Program-made: the position numbers and the translations under genes
Assembly: GCA_963971405.1 (NCBI GenBank)
Contig: OZ020492.1
Span: 18,506,204 to 18,570,203 of the forward strand
Direction of reading: 5' to 3'
Length of the DNA stretch: 64,000 nt
From: Psococerastis gibbosa
Lineage: Eukaryota > Arthropoda > Insecta > Psocodea > Psocidae
Part shown: piece by piece, positions 25,313 through 38,001 of the stretch
How positions within the stretch are numbered: position 1 is the stretch's first letter
How the letters are laid out: each line of letters starts with the position of its first letter
The notes under the pieces: model-generated
Told to the model about the DNA's origin: nothing
Databases searched by the model: none
The model's input: only the letters and a program-made list of their open reading frames with translations

Positions 25313-26629
25313 ATTTTGATTTCGTATCTCTATTTGGTAGAGTTTTATGATGATCTCACCCATTACAAGGAAGAAAATTATTGGTGGGCCCAAATCTCTA
25401 ACAGTAAAATCCTACCGAAAATTTTATCTGACACCTCATTTTACCCTGTCCCGTGGCATAGCAATCAGGAAAAAAAATATAATTAGTATCAAAATTTCCA
25501 ACATAAAGTCGGCGCTCTGGTTTGTGAAGATTCAAGATGAGAATTATTTCAGATTTAAATACCACATTACATTGCATTGCAGTATTATATGGCATATATA
25601 ACACAGACTTTAAACTAACTTTGGTTGAAGACCCAACCTCCTCTTTAAAACTGAAATTAGAGGATATAGAATCACACAATCTACGCCTATTCGGAGCGTC
25701 GTTTTTATCCTACGACTTCGGTTACCTCAATACAGCAGAACTCTCTACTATAACCGAGATCCTCTGCTATAACCGAGATCCTTTACTATAAGAGAGGCTC
25801 GACGCTTACCACCAAAACCCGCATTTGAGTCAAGAAGTTCGCTAGTCAGGAAGTATTCTTTCTATTGTAATGTACATATATACTGAATATTGTCTTGGAA
25901 AATACATTCATTCATTCATTTCCGTTTTGGGCTCAAATCCGATAAAATGAAATTGTCAATTTTTCACAATTTAATTTAATATTAGGCTACTCTAAAATCC
26001 CAACGAGTTCCCTTGTATGTACTTAGGCATGTGCAATTTACGGTTGATTTTACCCAAAAAACCTAAAAAAAAGTTCTTTACTAAACGAGTTTCTATTACA
26101 ATGGTACATCATGAAGGCTTGGCCTGACGAAAAGAGTCATCTTTAATATCAGAACTTGTCATAAATCTGAATCTTCACTAACCGAGTTCTACTAAAGAAA
26201 ATTCACCTCACCGTAAAAACTTCTAAGCTTTACATAATCAAAATTGCTAGATGAGTTTATTAATTTTAACACAATATTATATGCGACACATTCACAGTAA
26301 TTAAACACTACTATATCACATCACAACAGCGCATTAACCATGTTTAACACAGACAACGGAAAAGTGTAGTGACCAGAGGATGAATTACTTGAATAGACGT
26401 TCAAGAACCAGAGGTAAATCGAGTTGAGGGCAACGGTTATGCTTGGGGAAACACGTACTTTTACTATGGAGTGAATATGCCCACAAGGGCTTGGTTGGCT
26501 TTAACAAACACTTCCTAGCTCGGACCGTTACAAGTACCCCCCCCCCCTGGACGCGTGTATTGGCATAAATTATTGATAAACAAAAGGTACAACCTCATAA
26601 TGGAGTAATCTAGTTCAGGCCCGTAACCA

Positions 26630-26750
26630 GGATTTTATTTCGGGAATGACTGCGATCTTATAGTATGTACCTAGGGAAAAGTCTAAAAATTCCAATTCTA
26701 TCTAGTGGAAAGTCAAATAATTTTTTTGGGAGGGGGGAGGGCTGCAGCTC
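26630..26750 (+). mobile_element. Diverged G-run MITE
   Basis: CCGTAACCAGGATTTT and TTCTATCTAGTG with G-rich 3' side; ends unclear. Confidence 0.4.
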
Positions 26751-26850
26751 TGCAGCTTGATCCAGTTGGTAGAGAACTGAACCTTGAAAACGGAAGGTAG
26801 AGTTTTAACTGACCTATGAAAAAATTCCTTCCAATCAGGGCAACCCCATA

Positions 26851-26908
26851 ATAAATAAATAAATAATGACTTTTTGTTCAAATGCTAAGTTATACTAGCG
26901 GAGTTGGG
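26851..26908 (-). mobile_element. SINE-T1 tail fragment
   Basis: ATAAATAATGACTTTTTGTT and AGCGGAGTTGGG. Confidence 0.4.
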
Positions 26909-27115
26909 ACTCGTATCTGTACTTTGTTAAGTCATGCTTTCGCCTGTTTCTTTGCGTCAATGGTAAGCTTGTATCCATTATCACTTGTAGCCGGTGTAGG
27001 TTGACATTGAGGACGTATACCAATTTTGCAATGGCCAAAAATGCATACAGAAACAATACAAATCATGTCCGAAATCCATGGGGTCGTTGGCCTACGTCCA
27101 TTTGAAGTTGTTCAG
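26908..27115 (+). repeat. Rep-F copy
   Basis: Shares GACTCGTATCTGTACTT, GTCAATGGTAAGCTTGT, CAATGGCCAAAAAT and CCATGGGGTCGTTGGC with 32309-32505. Other plus copies: 23885-23955, 28840-29045, 46740-46880, 52625-52770; minus copies: 30880-31055, 37220-37350, 42660-42840. Unclassified, about 200 bp. Confidence 0.65.
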
Positions 27116-27167
27116 GAAATTACTATTATAGGGCTATAAAGCCTTCACGTCTTACACTCAACTCAAC

Positions 27168-27260
27168 ACTAAACTTTGGAATTCCTTGACTGACGTATCA
27201 AGGACAAAGAGCAGTTTGGGGAGATTTAAGGCAGCCTGCCATCAATTTCTGGGGGAATGA
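27168..27260 (+). pseudogene. LINE ORF2 C-terminal fragment
   Basis: 31 codons to a stop: TKLWNSLTDVSRTKSSLGRF then KAACHQFLGE. The LWNSL ... SL..FK pattern is typical of non-LTR ORF2 ends. Nothing upstream remains. Confidence 0.55.
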
Positions 27261-27458
27261 TGTGTGATAGTAAATGAGTGCCTAAGTTTCTTTTTCTTCT
27301 TTTCTTATGTTGTTTATCTTATAAACAGGAAAATTATCTTTGTAAAACAAATTTAATGTAAACAAAAATTGTGCAGGTTAGCTGGAAGAGTAGCCATTCA
27401 GGGCTAAAGCTAGCCTGAAACAAAGACGATTTTTCATTTCATTACATTTCATTTAATT

Positions 27459-27585
27459 TCAACTAGGAAGGCCTGATTTAAATATCGCCCGAAGCATTGT
27501 CCGAAAATGTCGCAAGTGTAGAGGGCTCGGGCCAACAATATTTCGGGTGAAAGTTAGAGTCCGTGTCACTGCTCTACGTGTCCCT
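27459..27585 (-). mobile_element. SINE-T1 copy, diverged
   Basis: AACTAGGAAGGCCTGATTTA to complement of GTAGAGCAGTGACACGG. Confidence 0.55.
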
Positions 27586-27619
27586 AATGTATGCCTTACA
27601 TACATTGGTAGGGGTAAAA

Positions 27620-27652
27620 CGCGGATGCTGGGCATGCTGGGCATGCTGGGCA
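27620..27652 (+). repeat. 10-bp tandem repeat, 3 units
   Basis: GCATGCTGGG repeated. Confidence 0.8.
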
Positions 27653-27872
27653 ACAGAGTTGTTGTCAGGTGAGAGGTTCCTCCGCCTGTCCTCAGGCCAA
27701 TCAATACACTTGTATTATACACTTAAAATTAAATTTCACGGGAATCATGAATCGTTCGGCTGCATTCCATGTCTCACAGGATAGAAGAAATGTTCCTATT
27801 AATTTTGATACATGAAATGTGGCCGTCACGAGCACCGATTAAACATAGATATGGAAGACGCCCATTTTCCGC

Positions 27873-28039
27873 CAATAAAAAAATAATTATATTCTATTAC
27901 TGAGCCCACCTTAGGGATGCCCTTTCTTACACTCACCTAATATTCATGGTCGAAGCATGGTCAGAAATTATAGCAAGTGTGGGACTCGAACCAGTCACCT
28001 AACAAGTCGGAGCTCACACCACTACTCTACAAGTCCTGC
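27873..28039 (-). mobile_element. SINE-T1 copy, diverged
   Basis: GCAAGTGTGGGACTCGAACC and ACCACTACTCTACAAGTCCT retained. Confidence 0.6.
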
Positions 28040-28544
28040 ACATTTACCACTACTTCCATTACCGTGAAAGATCAATGATAGTGACGGCTGCAGTTAATAG
28101 ATCAAAATGTAGAGGAATATTTCTTCTACTCCCAAGAGTTTTCTGTAGAGAGAATCAGTGCACCTCGGGTAAAGGAGAAATTTAGGGCCTCACACTTAGT
28201 GGTGTTTTAATTTGGTGGCAGGCGAGCGGGGGTGGGGGGATATCATGACCTGACCTTAGTCTGGGCATGGTGAGTCCGCCCCCCCCCCTCTGGCGATAAC
28301 CCATTGACAAGACTTTGCTCTAAAGTAGTTAGATCAAGACATTTACTTCTCTTCTTATCGCCGCGAGTAGAATCTTCGGCCCCGGCCCACCCTCTGGACT
28401 ATCTGATCTAAGATCGATGTATTGGGGAATTTAATTTGGGACATAATAAGTGTATTGGTGACCTGCAAGTTCCTTCAGGTCACTGACTTAGAGTAAACGT
28501 TTACATTTATTTTTTTTATTACTTGTACTAATTTTCACTTATAC

Positions 28545-28665
28545 TTTTAATGGGGGGCCCAGCGCGGGACTTTTCCTTTTGGTCCCCCTCCATTTTTTAA
28601 TATTGTAAATGTTGTTTTGATTTGATTTAATAAATTTGATTTGATTTGATTTGATTTGATTTGAA
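28545..28665 (+). mobile_element. LINE 3' UTR with (GATTT)n tail
   Basis: GGGGGGCCCAGCGCGGGACT followed by TTAATAAATTTGATTTGATT repeats. A minus-oriented relative lies at 35285-35430 (CCAGCGCGGGCTTATCCC on the minus strand). Confidence 0.45.
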
Positions 28666-28839
28666 ACGCAATGTATTTAGCCTAACGACAATTGTGGAAT
28701 TGAGAATGCACCCTGGGGCGAAGGGTTGATTTTCTTGTTTTTCTTATTGTTTTTGTGTGAAAAAAAACATGACGATTTCCTTTTATATTATGTGAACCTT
28801 TAATTTATTCAACTTTTCCTTGCTCTTATCAGGACTAGT

Positions 28840-29045
28840 TCCTGTACTCGGTTAAGTCGAGCTAACGCCCGTTACAATGTCAATGGTAAGCACTTCTTAG
28901 CCTGACCTGTGTCACTTGTAGCCGTAGTGGATTGACGTGAACCAGTTTGTTAATGGCCAAAAAATATAAATAATACCCGAATAACTGGTGGGGTCATTAT
29001 CATGGCAAGGTTGTTTGGGCCACTACAAGAGGCATACGTCCAGAA
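28840..29045 (+). repeat. Rep-F copy
   Basis: GGTTAAGTCGAGCTAACGCC and GTTAATGGCCAAAAAA. Confidence 0.6.
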
Positions 29046-30229
29046 AACGCTCTAAGATATTCGTTATCGACAATTAAACCCATGGGCTGAAAAATGTATT
29101 TATATAAACAAAATAAAAATATACCTGTGTGCCCCAAGTTAGAAAAAAAACTTGTCGGGGGCTCGCACAGTAAACACGATATAATAATAATAATATTAAA
29201 GCAACTCTAAAGGGGCCAGAAAGACGGATTAATATTAACAAGTACATCCGTAATAAGCCTTCAAATGCAAATCCACCACTTTTGTATTCAATATTAAACC
29301 CCGAAAATAGCTCAGATTCTCCTTCTGCAAAATCAAAAGGTGTCCTATTAGTTTCTGCTATAATATTGAAGTATATTTATATTTTTGATTGATCATTATA
29401 GATTTATATGTTTTTGATTGATTGATTGATTGATTTTTATTTAAATAATAATAGTAAAATAAATATTCATATCAGCCTCAATGTTGTGGTACCGATATAT
29501 TGAACGCTACTTTCCGTAAGGAACGAAAAAGAGTTAATAATGTCAATTAAATTCAATTGTGTGCAGTAAATTGCAAATTTATTTACTTTCAGTTGAGTCT
29601 GATTGCTCAGCACTTTTACCTTCACCATTCTCAATACCTGTCGAAAACCTTTTACTGCTTGACTAATGAAAGGACTTCCAGAACTTATTGTTCCAAACTC
29701 AAAGTTATTGCTTTAATTCTTATAAGAAGCAAGCTGCGCAATTTGGAGTTTTGCTGCTTCAGAAAAGCTCGTTGCTTCTAAAGCTAAAAAAAGATGAGGA
29801 AGTTATACGATTAAGCACCTCTTTTTAAACTTTCTGAGTCATTTCGTGAAACATGACGGAGATTTCTGCTGAACGGAGCAGCTGTTTCACTGAGTATTCG
29901 CTGGGATATAGAACTCGGGAAGGGGAAATATCTGGGGCACTTGCCGCAACAAAACTAATTGCTGTCCTAAAATAATGGACAGAGGAGGACGATGTTGAAA
30001 ACACAAGAATAAACGGTTACCGGTAGCGCGTGAGTCAAGTTCCCTCACGACCCCCAATATACCCCGATGCAAAAATTGAACGAATTTCAGATATGAACAT
30101 TTCTAATAGAAATTGTCAATTTATGGAAATATAATATTTTGATTGAGGTTTCAATAATTGGGTGAGGCGTGAAAGGGAAGTGATGTCTGTTTAAATGTAA
30201 ATCGAATACTTCCCAATCTAGTTTTATAA
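29046..30229. other. Stretch without recognised feature
   Basis: Only a (TTGA)n microsatellite at about 29413-29435 and small motif-less ORFs. Confidence 0.3.
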
Positions 30230-30367
30230 TTCTGGCCATGCTTCGGAGGGCATGTAAAGCAGGCGGTCCCGGGCCTTCCTAGTCGAGTGTAAGAGAGGGC
30301 TTTATAGCCCTAACTCCGCTAAGTTGGCTTAGTAATTGATACAATAAAAAGTCCTTATTTATTTAGT
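30230..30367 (+). mobile_element. SINE-T1, 5'-truncated
   Basis: Nearly identical over this span to 10057-10192, including the AGTAATTGATACAATAAAAA variant, so these two form a subfamily. Confidence 0.75.
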
Positions 30368-30503
30368 TACGGGAGGGGATCCACGACCAGTCCTCAGGTG
30401 GAGACTTTTTGTATAGCAAAACAGCGTACACGGCGTTTAATGTATAAAAATATTTACGCCCTCATACTGCTTATCAAAATATTGACGATCATTTCCTCTA
30501 GAC

Positions 30504-30807
30504 CAGGGGTTCCCAAACTGTGGTCCACAGACATATATCAGGTGGTCCACGGACCAAAGTAAGAAATAAGAAAATAAATCAGCTGAGATATTGGAAATTT
30601 GAAGTACTAGTAAAATACAGGAAGTCTTGGCACTGAACTATAAAATCCAACCGGTACCAGTCCTAAACATTTAATCAAATATTAGCATGTAATTGTAGGC
30701 AAAAATCATCCTTGAATTTGACGATTTTCCTGTCGCAGCTATGGTGGTCCACGGAAAATCGTAAAATAATCTAGTGGTCCACGGACAAAAAAGTTTAGGA
30801 ACCCCTG
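30504..30807. mobile_element. hAT-type MITE, CAGGGGTTCC ends
   Basis: 304 bp; ends CAGGGGTTCCCAAACTGTGG and GGAACCCCTG; internal GTGGTCCACGGAC repeated. 8-bp flanks CTCTAGAC and CTTTAGAA (6/8), with T and A at positions 2 and 7 as hAT targets prefer. Confidence 0.8.
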
Positions 30808-31389
30808 CTTTAGAAAACTTTTATAATTATTATTAAAGAATTTTTTATGGAAGTAGACCAACTTGTAGTATTGCCCCTTACCCCATCGGTTTTTGGACAT
30901 TATTGGTGTTGTTCCCGAATGAATTTCTAGCCGTTGGCAAACTGGTTCACTCCACGATGTCAACCCACACTGACTGCAAGTGCCAATGGGCAACCTCAGA
31001 CATGCTTGCCATTGACAGTGTAACAGGCGTTATTTTGACTTAACCAGGTACGGGTAGTCATGGCTCTACGATTAACATTTGTTGTGAAAATAGATTTAGT
31101 AAAAAAAGCTGATAGTGTGGAGTCCAATTCGCTCCTGAGGATCTTTCGGAAGGACCTTAAGTTAGTTTCCTGGTTTGTTTCCGCATTAAAGTTTGGGTGG
31201 AAGCCTTCAACATCGGCTGGGAGATTCAGAGGCCAGACGAGAATACAGCGTAGCATTATGTTCTCGTAGATGGAAGATAGTCACGGTCGAAAGCGCGCTA
31301 TGCTAATGTTTCAGGAAGCCAACGCATCTGCTTGATTAACAGCTAGCCGCCAAATAACGTCTTCTTACACAATACGGAAAAAAGTGCCT

Positions 31390-31564
31390 TTGTCTCGCAT
31401 AACGAAAAAAGGCAAAGCTAAAAAGTCCAGATCTACAAAGTTAAACATCTACAAGACCCTTATAAGACCGGTCAGAACATACGGCTCAGAAATCTGGAAT
31501 CACACCGACAACGACGCTGACAACGACGTAAACAACCTGCGAGTATTGGAATGGGAGATAATAA
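31390..31564 (+). pseudogene. LINE RT C-terminal fragment
   Basis: Encodes KLNIYKTLIRPVRTYGSEIW and NNLRVLEWEIIRR, the same segment as residues 238-276 of the 39.5-kb ORF, with a small in-frame expansion (NDADND). An Hb1 begins right after the IIRR codons. Confidence 0.7.
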
Positions 31565-31946
31565 GGCGCCCATTCCATTGACCGGCTAGGGCTATTTCCA
31601 TAAACAGTGACGTGGTAGCAGACACTCAAGACTTAGGTTGCGTTTCCACCGATCTCGCATTGCAGAATGCAAAAGACATTGACGGAAATTGCAATTTTTC
31701 TTTTTATAGAAATCTATTAAAATGTTTGTACTTAACATATCCCATGACGCCATTTTTTAATTTTAGTTTGTTTGTTTGTGATTTTACTGTATGATCATTG
31801 ATCAATTTTAACTATGGCATAGAGGAAAATAAGCATTTCCGTCAATTCTGCAATGCGAGGTCGGTGGAAACGCCACCTAAGTCTTGAATGTCTGCTACCA
31901 CGTCACCGTTTTTGGAAATAGCCCTAGCCGGTCAATGGAATGGGCA
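31565..31946 (-). mobile_element. Hb1 copy 5
   Basis: Preceded by TAA, belonging to the LINE fragment. The right end stops at GGGCA with the final CC missing, and the LINE does not resume. Confidence 0.75.
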
Positions 31947-32308
31947 GTTCGCGAGCCAAATTTGGCGCTTTATGAACAATAATTAATTCTAGTTTGTTTT
32001 TAGTTTTTTAGTTTCAAAATAACGAGGAAAAAAAGATTTATTATAGTACTGGAAAAAAAAACTCTCAGCATCGACGGTATGAACACCTTTTAGCCTACGA
32101 AGGGGCTATTTTGTGTACTTTTTTTATCGTGAATGCATGACACAGATTGTTATTTCTGTTGCTTCTTGTTTGCCACAAGACACAACTCACAACCACAATA
32201 TGTGGTGAAAATCGTTCTGCAATCGCTGACGCTTTTGGAAAGTTTTCAGCTTCAGAAAACACAAAATTTGGCTCACTTGTACAGGAAGGTCGCCGACTAC
32301 TGCCTTAG

Positions 32309-32505
32309 TGGACTCGTATCTGTACTTGCTTAAGTCATGCTTTCGCTTATTTCATTGCGTCAATGGTAAGCTTGTCTCAGCTTGTCCATTATCGCTTGTA
32401 ACCGGTGCAGGTTGACGTCGAGAACGTAAATCAGTTTGCCAATGGCCAAAAATTCACATGAAAACAAAGAAATGATCCATGGGGTCGTCGGCATTGGACA
32501 AGACA
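32309..32505 (+). repeat. Rep-F copy
   Basis: Best-preserved plus copy; CCATGGGGTCGTCGGCATTG at its end. Confidence 0.6.
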
Positions 32506-33169
32506 CCTATATAAAAGTAGGTCTGGGTCTCTAAAAAGTTCTTTAAATATTAAATAAATAAATAAATATAAATAAATGCCTTAGTGTATAGGCCCTACTG
32601 TAGAGTCGCCCAATGCCAACATCACTTGTATTGTACTCGTATTATGGAATATTCTCTGGCATTCCTTCATTCAAGCTCAAATTGCACAAACATTTACAAC
32701 GTTACTACAAGGAACACAACTATTACATAATATGAGGGTTTATATTTCTTTTTCATACTATATAGCAGACAATCCCCTAATGAAATAAAGAAAATAATAT
32801 AGCAGACCAACAAGGAGTAGTGAACATTTGTTCGGGATGGAATTTTCTCATTTAAAATAAATAGTTTATTACATTCTTGAGTGATGAATCGCTATTTCAG
32901 AACAATAATTCTCTTATTTCCCAAAATAGCCTATTCGGCATGTACAGCTGATTCAAAGAACGAATTCTGTCCACGTCCGAATTTTGGTTTTTTCCTTGTG
33001 AAAAAGCAATTTTTCGAATTACTCGAAAGAATAAATAACACATTATTTAAGAGTAGAAAAAACTAGTGGTCTCACTTTAGCAAAGCTATTTTTTGTGATA
33101 TTTGAGGATATTTCGTAGCTGTAATAAATGGTTTTGCGAAATCGATGTGAAATCAGGTTTCAGGAATAG

Positions 33170-33400
33170 TCTAGTTAATTGAGAACTAAACTGTGAATTT
33201 AATGGCCGAGGTTCGAGACAATACATGAAAGCATACATTTTTTTCCGGACCTGAGTCCACCTAACCCCTATGGAACTATACCAGCATTGCTAGGGTAAAA
33301 ATGTGGCTGTTGGGCATGTTGCTGACCACAACATCCAAATAGAGCAGTGGTCAAGAGAGAGGATCCTTTACCAGACCTCAGGCCTAGACTCCTTGGATTA
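33170..33400 (+). repeat. Rep-L copy
   Basis: GAGTCCACCTAACCCCTATG and GGGCATGTTGCTGACCACAA; the related copy is at 63640-63885. Confidence 0.5.
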
Positions 33401-33417
33401 CTGCGCCCCAGCGTTTT

Positions 33418-34255
33418 TTGCTTTCCAATTTATACATAGTATAAGGAAAGCTTTGTGATGGTCGAAATTTTCGATTCCGAGATTTCAACGGATTTACACG
33501 TTTTGAGGTCCCAGGAACCCACAAAAGTGGTTTTTACGAAATGTCTGTCTGTCTGTCTGTCTGTTCATCGATTTCCGGGCAAATTACTCTGTCGATTTTG
33601 ATGAAATTAAGCATGTAGGTTCACAAAAATCATACCTCGAGACCATTTTTTTTATTTTGGGCTAAGTCAATTTTGGGGGACTTTATACTCAAAAAACTCC
33701 AAAAAACGTCTAAAAAAATTATTTCTCAAAAACTACTCCAATGATTTCTTTTAAATTCACATATATTGTAGCTGTAATTAATGTTAATAAAATGCGGGGG
33801 GTCGCTTGCCCTTTGATAGTTTACTTCTGTGGATAAAAAAATAAAAATAACTAAATTTTCATGTAAAATGATTAAAAAATAATTTTTCTGTGAAACCTTT
33901 CCATCGATGTTTTCTAACTTCAGGCTTGTTTTAGGTGTTAAATTGAGTAACGAAACCGGACAGGTCGCTTTCCCAAAAAACTATTTGGTTTAAAAAATGT
34001 TTTTGAAAAAATGATAGAAAATTCACGGTCAAATGCATTGCGTGCCCTGCCATTATTGCTGTGTGGTAATTTGTTGGTCTGACCTATCTAGAATTTACTT
34101 CACCTCCAGTGACGTCAGGTGGACAACCCCCCCCCCCCCAAGATGTCCGAAATTTAACCATAGCAAAATTATTTACCATGAAATTACTCATTTTCTCTAT
34201 CTACTCATTGATAAATTGGAAAGCATGTTCGAGTAAACTCGGACCGGTTCTTTTA
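33418..34255 (+). repeat. Rep-E copy 2, complete
   Basis: 838 bp from TTGCTTTCCAATTTATACAT to CTCGGACCGGTTCTTTT. Contains a (TGTC)n block (33542-33563) and a C run (34129-34139). Both termini agree with the inverted copy 54229-55088, so the element boundaries are well defined. No TIR or long ORF. Confidence 0.75.
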
Positions 34256-35083
34256 AATCCATGTGAAATCTATGTAAAATTTGTGTTTTTTAAAATCTAT
34301 TGTTACAATTTAAATGTACTACTTTACTTTAGGGGTGCCTTATCGACAGGTTACACAATGGTTTATAATTTTTATAACTGTAATTGATAACTTTTTAAAT
34401 TTATATTTCAAGTGAACATCGTATAATTAGAAAATATCCGACTTATTCTTTGTCTGAAGTGCTACGGTCTCCCGTCACACAATTTCTGTAGCTGAATTGC
34501 TAAAAGGTATAGCAGCCGTTGCGAATTCAGAAGGCTGCGGAATCAAACCCGCCGGTGTCTGCCATGATGACCATTTTATATTAACTGTATCAAAAGTTTC
34601 TTAATATTCCAGTGAGTATTAAATTCATTGTCAGACTTTCATTTCGGAGTCTTATGATTAATGATTTCTCGCCCCATGGGATTTATATTTTGAAGAAGCG
34701 TTCAGCAAGATCCTATCGTGTTCAATTCGGCTCATGTGTTTTTTTTAGGCAATATCTCTAGCAAAATTTATGTAGACACAAAGAAGTTGTAAATATAAAA
34801 GAAAATAAATGAAGAGATAAAATAAAAATACAGGTCCAATGGAGAAGTGGCACAAGTTTGCGTTTAATAGAGTTTGATTTTATTATCGAATTTGGTGCTA
34901 TTGCTAACCCTTTGCTCACATACCACATTTTAGTACATACTATATGAGTTTTTAAATTGAAATTATAATTACGAACTTTCAAATTAATCAAATTATAATT
35001 TATGCTACAATTTAATAGTCTACAATTTTCAAGTTATTTCGAAAATTTATTAGGCCTATTTCCTTCAAATAACTTCCCATGAC

Positions 35084-35430
35084 TTATGTCCCAAGGGACG
35101 GATCGTTTGTGAGTGCTGTGTGCAGCTTGAACAACCAAGCGTAGCGCTTTCGGGTGTTTGAACACTTGTCAATTAGATAAATATAGGCTGTGGAACACAC
35201 GAAAGAGGTGATATTCACGAAAACAGCAACCTCATTTAATGTTTCTTCATAAGATTTGTACTTTTTCAAACTCCAGTAGTCCAGTATAAAATGAAATGAA
35301 ATGAAGTATAATTGAATCCTTTTGTACAAAACGCTTTTATAATTATTACATTTTCTCATGGTAAGGCCCTAAGGGATAAGCCCGCGCTGGACCCTTGTTT
35401 TATTGAAACTTAAACATAATAAAGAAATTA
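35084..35430 (-). other. Unassigned minus ORF and LINE-like 3' UTR
   Basis: A 91-codon frame (35084-35359) shows no motif I recognise. It begins just after a sequence resembling the 28545 LINE 3' UTR and includes a CATTTCATTTC stretch, so it is probably retroelement-derived noise. Confidence 0.3.
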
Positions 35431-36511
35431 TTGAATTAAAAAAAGACTAACACTACGTGATCTAACCTAAACTAAACTAAACTGACATTATAGTAAAATT
35501 AATTATAATAAACTAAGTTAAACTAAGCTACGTATTATTGTATACTTATGTTAAACTAATACATAATAAACGATGATTGATGACAATGTAATTAAGGAAA
35601 GTTTAAAATTTGGCCATTTCAATTTTTTTTCGGTTTACCCTCGGCTCACTCATATTTATTTCCCATCTGGTATTACAGTATACTGTGTATCAACGAAGAT
35701 GTTGCGTGTTGGACATATTTCACGTAGCATTGATTGAAGTTTGATTTAATTTAAATCCTAATCATTTAAAATTTATGTACAACATGCGCTGTATAATATT
35801 CAAATTTTGGGGGAAAATAACAGTGTAAAAGCTGCTGCAGTCTATTAGAACTGGCGCGGGCCACGGGGCGAAACGTTTTCTCTTCCATCTACACGCGATT
35901 CCGCAATTTGCTGTGAAAATAAGCTCATGGCTCAGGACCTCAATGTTATAAGCAAGTTATTAGAAAATTTCCAAACCATTTCCTATTCAAAATGAATACT
36001 GTCTAACAATTGGAGAAGCTAAACTGTTGTATACATTTTGTTTATCTACGTCCAGAAACTACACTAATTTTGTAGTAGCTAGTAGCAGGTATAAACCAAA
36101 AGGCAGTAGCTTGGTAAAAAACTGGATTTTTTGCTAGCTCCAAGTTATCCAGGTCTGATTTATGGGCTTCCTCCATACCTACTTTTCCTGCACTTCTTTA
36201 AGCCCTGAGCATTGTGGGCAGCAAGTAGCAACATACCCGGAAGCCTCGTATTTCCCGTTAGGGTAGTGTCTCGAGCTTTAACATTCCATTTCATAGTCTT
36301 GTCCTCTACAAGCGAGAATATTCCTGACCTCCAGTCAAAATATTCCTTCTTCTTAAATTGTCAATTTTACATACTTCTTTTATGGGAAACTGTTACTGGC
36401 TCCATTTTTGATAGATTTTTTTGTTTAAAATTTGAAGAACCTCTTCTCTTCAACACCTTTTTAGAACGGTAATTAGCTTAAAAATTAGTCGATTAGGAGT
36501 GATATTATAAG
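35431..36511. other. Stretch without recognised feature
   Basis: AT-rich. Around 36230-36290 the minus strand has a short open stretch (KWNVKARDTTLTGNTRLPGM) that could be a decayed coding remnant; no family assigned. Confidence 0.3.
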
Positions 36512-36687
36512 CAAGGCCGTAGCCAGAATTTTTTTCGGGGGGGGGGGGGGTTTCAGAAATTTCATTAGATATTACATAGTAGTTTCAATTTTTCCTCTCA
36601 AAATCCGATTCTATCTAGTGTAAAGCCATTTCATTTCGGGGGGGGGGGGGTTTGAACCCCCATGAACCCCCCTTGGCTACGGCCTTG
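36512..36687. mobile_element. G-run hAT-like MITE with perfect 8-bp duplication
   Basis: CAAGGCCGTAGCCAGAATTT to GGCTACGGCCTTG; flanks ATTATAAG at 36504-36511 and 36688-36695 are identical and fit the hAT target pattern. Two G runs of 11 or more. Confidence 0.85.
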
Positions 36688-37359
36688 ATTATAAGCGTGT
36701 AGTTTTTTCTACATCGCGGAGTTGGGCAAACAGTAAACTTCCACATGTATTTTTTAGAGTAGAATATAATTTATGTCACAGCCAGCTACAGGGACAGATG
36801 GACGGACTGTTGCTGTTGCTGAATTAACGTGCAGATTCCTTGATATTATTATTTTTTGAGGGGCTTTTTATTTTGACATTGAACCTTGCACTATCAACGA
36901 ACTCATTGATATTTCCGGGAATTTTGGGCATTACAGTAAAGTAAAATAAATCTATTGTATGTTACGTGATAAGTAGAGAATTAGTACTATTGGTTGAGAG
37001 GAGCACAGTTAGGATTTTCCTGCGATGGGCCACTCAAACTAAGAATAACACCTTAATAAGCTTAATTATAAACTAATATAAAAATGACTAACTTCTTATT
37101 AATACGGTAAAAAAATTATTCGTTGCATGTATAATGGTATTTTTAGAATATGAACAATGAAACATGCATTGTAAAATAGTAAAATATGTACTGTATGTAT
37201 GTATAATGGACTTAATATTATTTCCGTATCAGCCAATGACAAACTGGTGTTCATCCTCATCGGCTTCAATCGATAATGGACAGCTGCGACAAACCTGCCA
37301 ATTGACACATGCATAAAGATTAAACTTGACTTAACCAAGTTCGGGTATGAGTCAGATTT

Positions 37360-37640
37360 CTAGATAAGAAATCTCAATTTAATCATCAAGACAGTTACAA
37401 CAATTAGGTATTTCTTAAACGCTCTAATTATACTTGTAAATAATGCTACGTTCGCGTGTTCAATAATCGATTGTCCAGACAGAAAGACATTCTCCTTAAG
37501 GTACGTAACCTTCTTATTGAGGAGGATGTTGTCTGCGGATCGAAGGTACCTAATGTCATCCTCGACCCCAAGAAAAGGTCTTCTACCGACCTTAAAGAAC
37601 CAAGAGAGCAGGATACGCATGTCCAATTGCTATGCTAGAG
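37360..37640. other. Unassigned GC-richer ORF region
   Basis: Both strands are open: minus 88 codons (VGRRPFLGVEDDIRYLRSAD) and plus 60 codons. The composition suggests former coding sequence, perhaps of a retroelement, but no domain is recognised. Confidence 0.3.
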
Positions 37641-38001
37641 TAAAAAATGTACAAAGGCATTAAAATACCAGAGAATTATGTGGCTTATACCCTTTTACAA
37701 TTTACCTGTCTATGCTCTTCATCAAACGCAAGCAGAAACTGAACAATGGACCTCAATTAGGCTCGATGATTTTATTATGCAAGGCCAAATTTTTATAATG
37801 AGAACGAATTTCCAGGATTCACACGCAGAAATCGGATATACTATTTGGCGAGTAAACGAGAGTGTGATGTGAAAAGGAATTGCGCAATCCGATAACATAA
37901 GGATAAACAGAAGGACTGAGAACTGTAAGGGGGTCCCCTTTCTTGGTAACTGCTGAGATATTCCCGGCAGTGGAGATTTTCCCCTACCGGTGCTTAGTAG
38001 G

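Noticed and set aside
33418-34255. Rep-E as a Helitron
   Set aside because: Terminal hairpins are present but the TC start and CTRR end are not, and no A|T insertion site could be shown.
37360-37626. 88-codon minus ORF as a host gene
   Set aside because: Composition is suggestive but no family, splice sites or partner exons could be found; kept only as an unassigned region.
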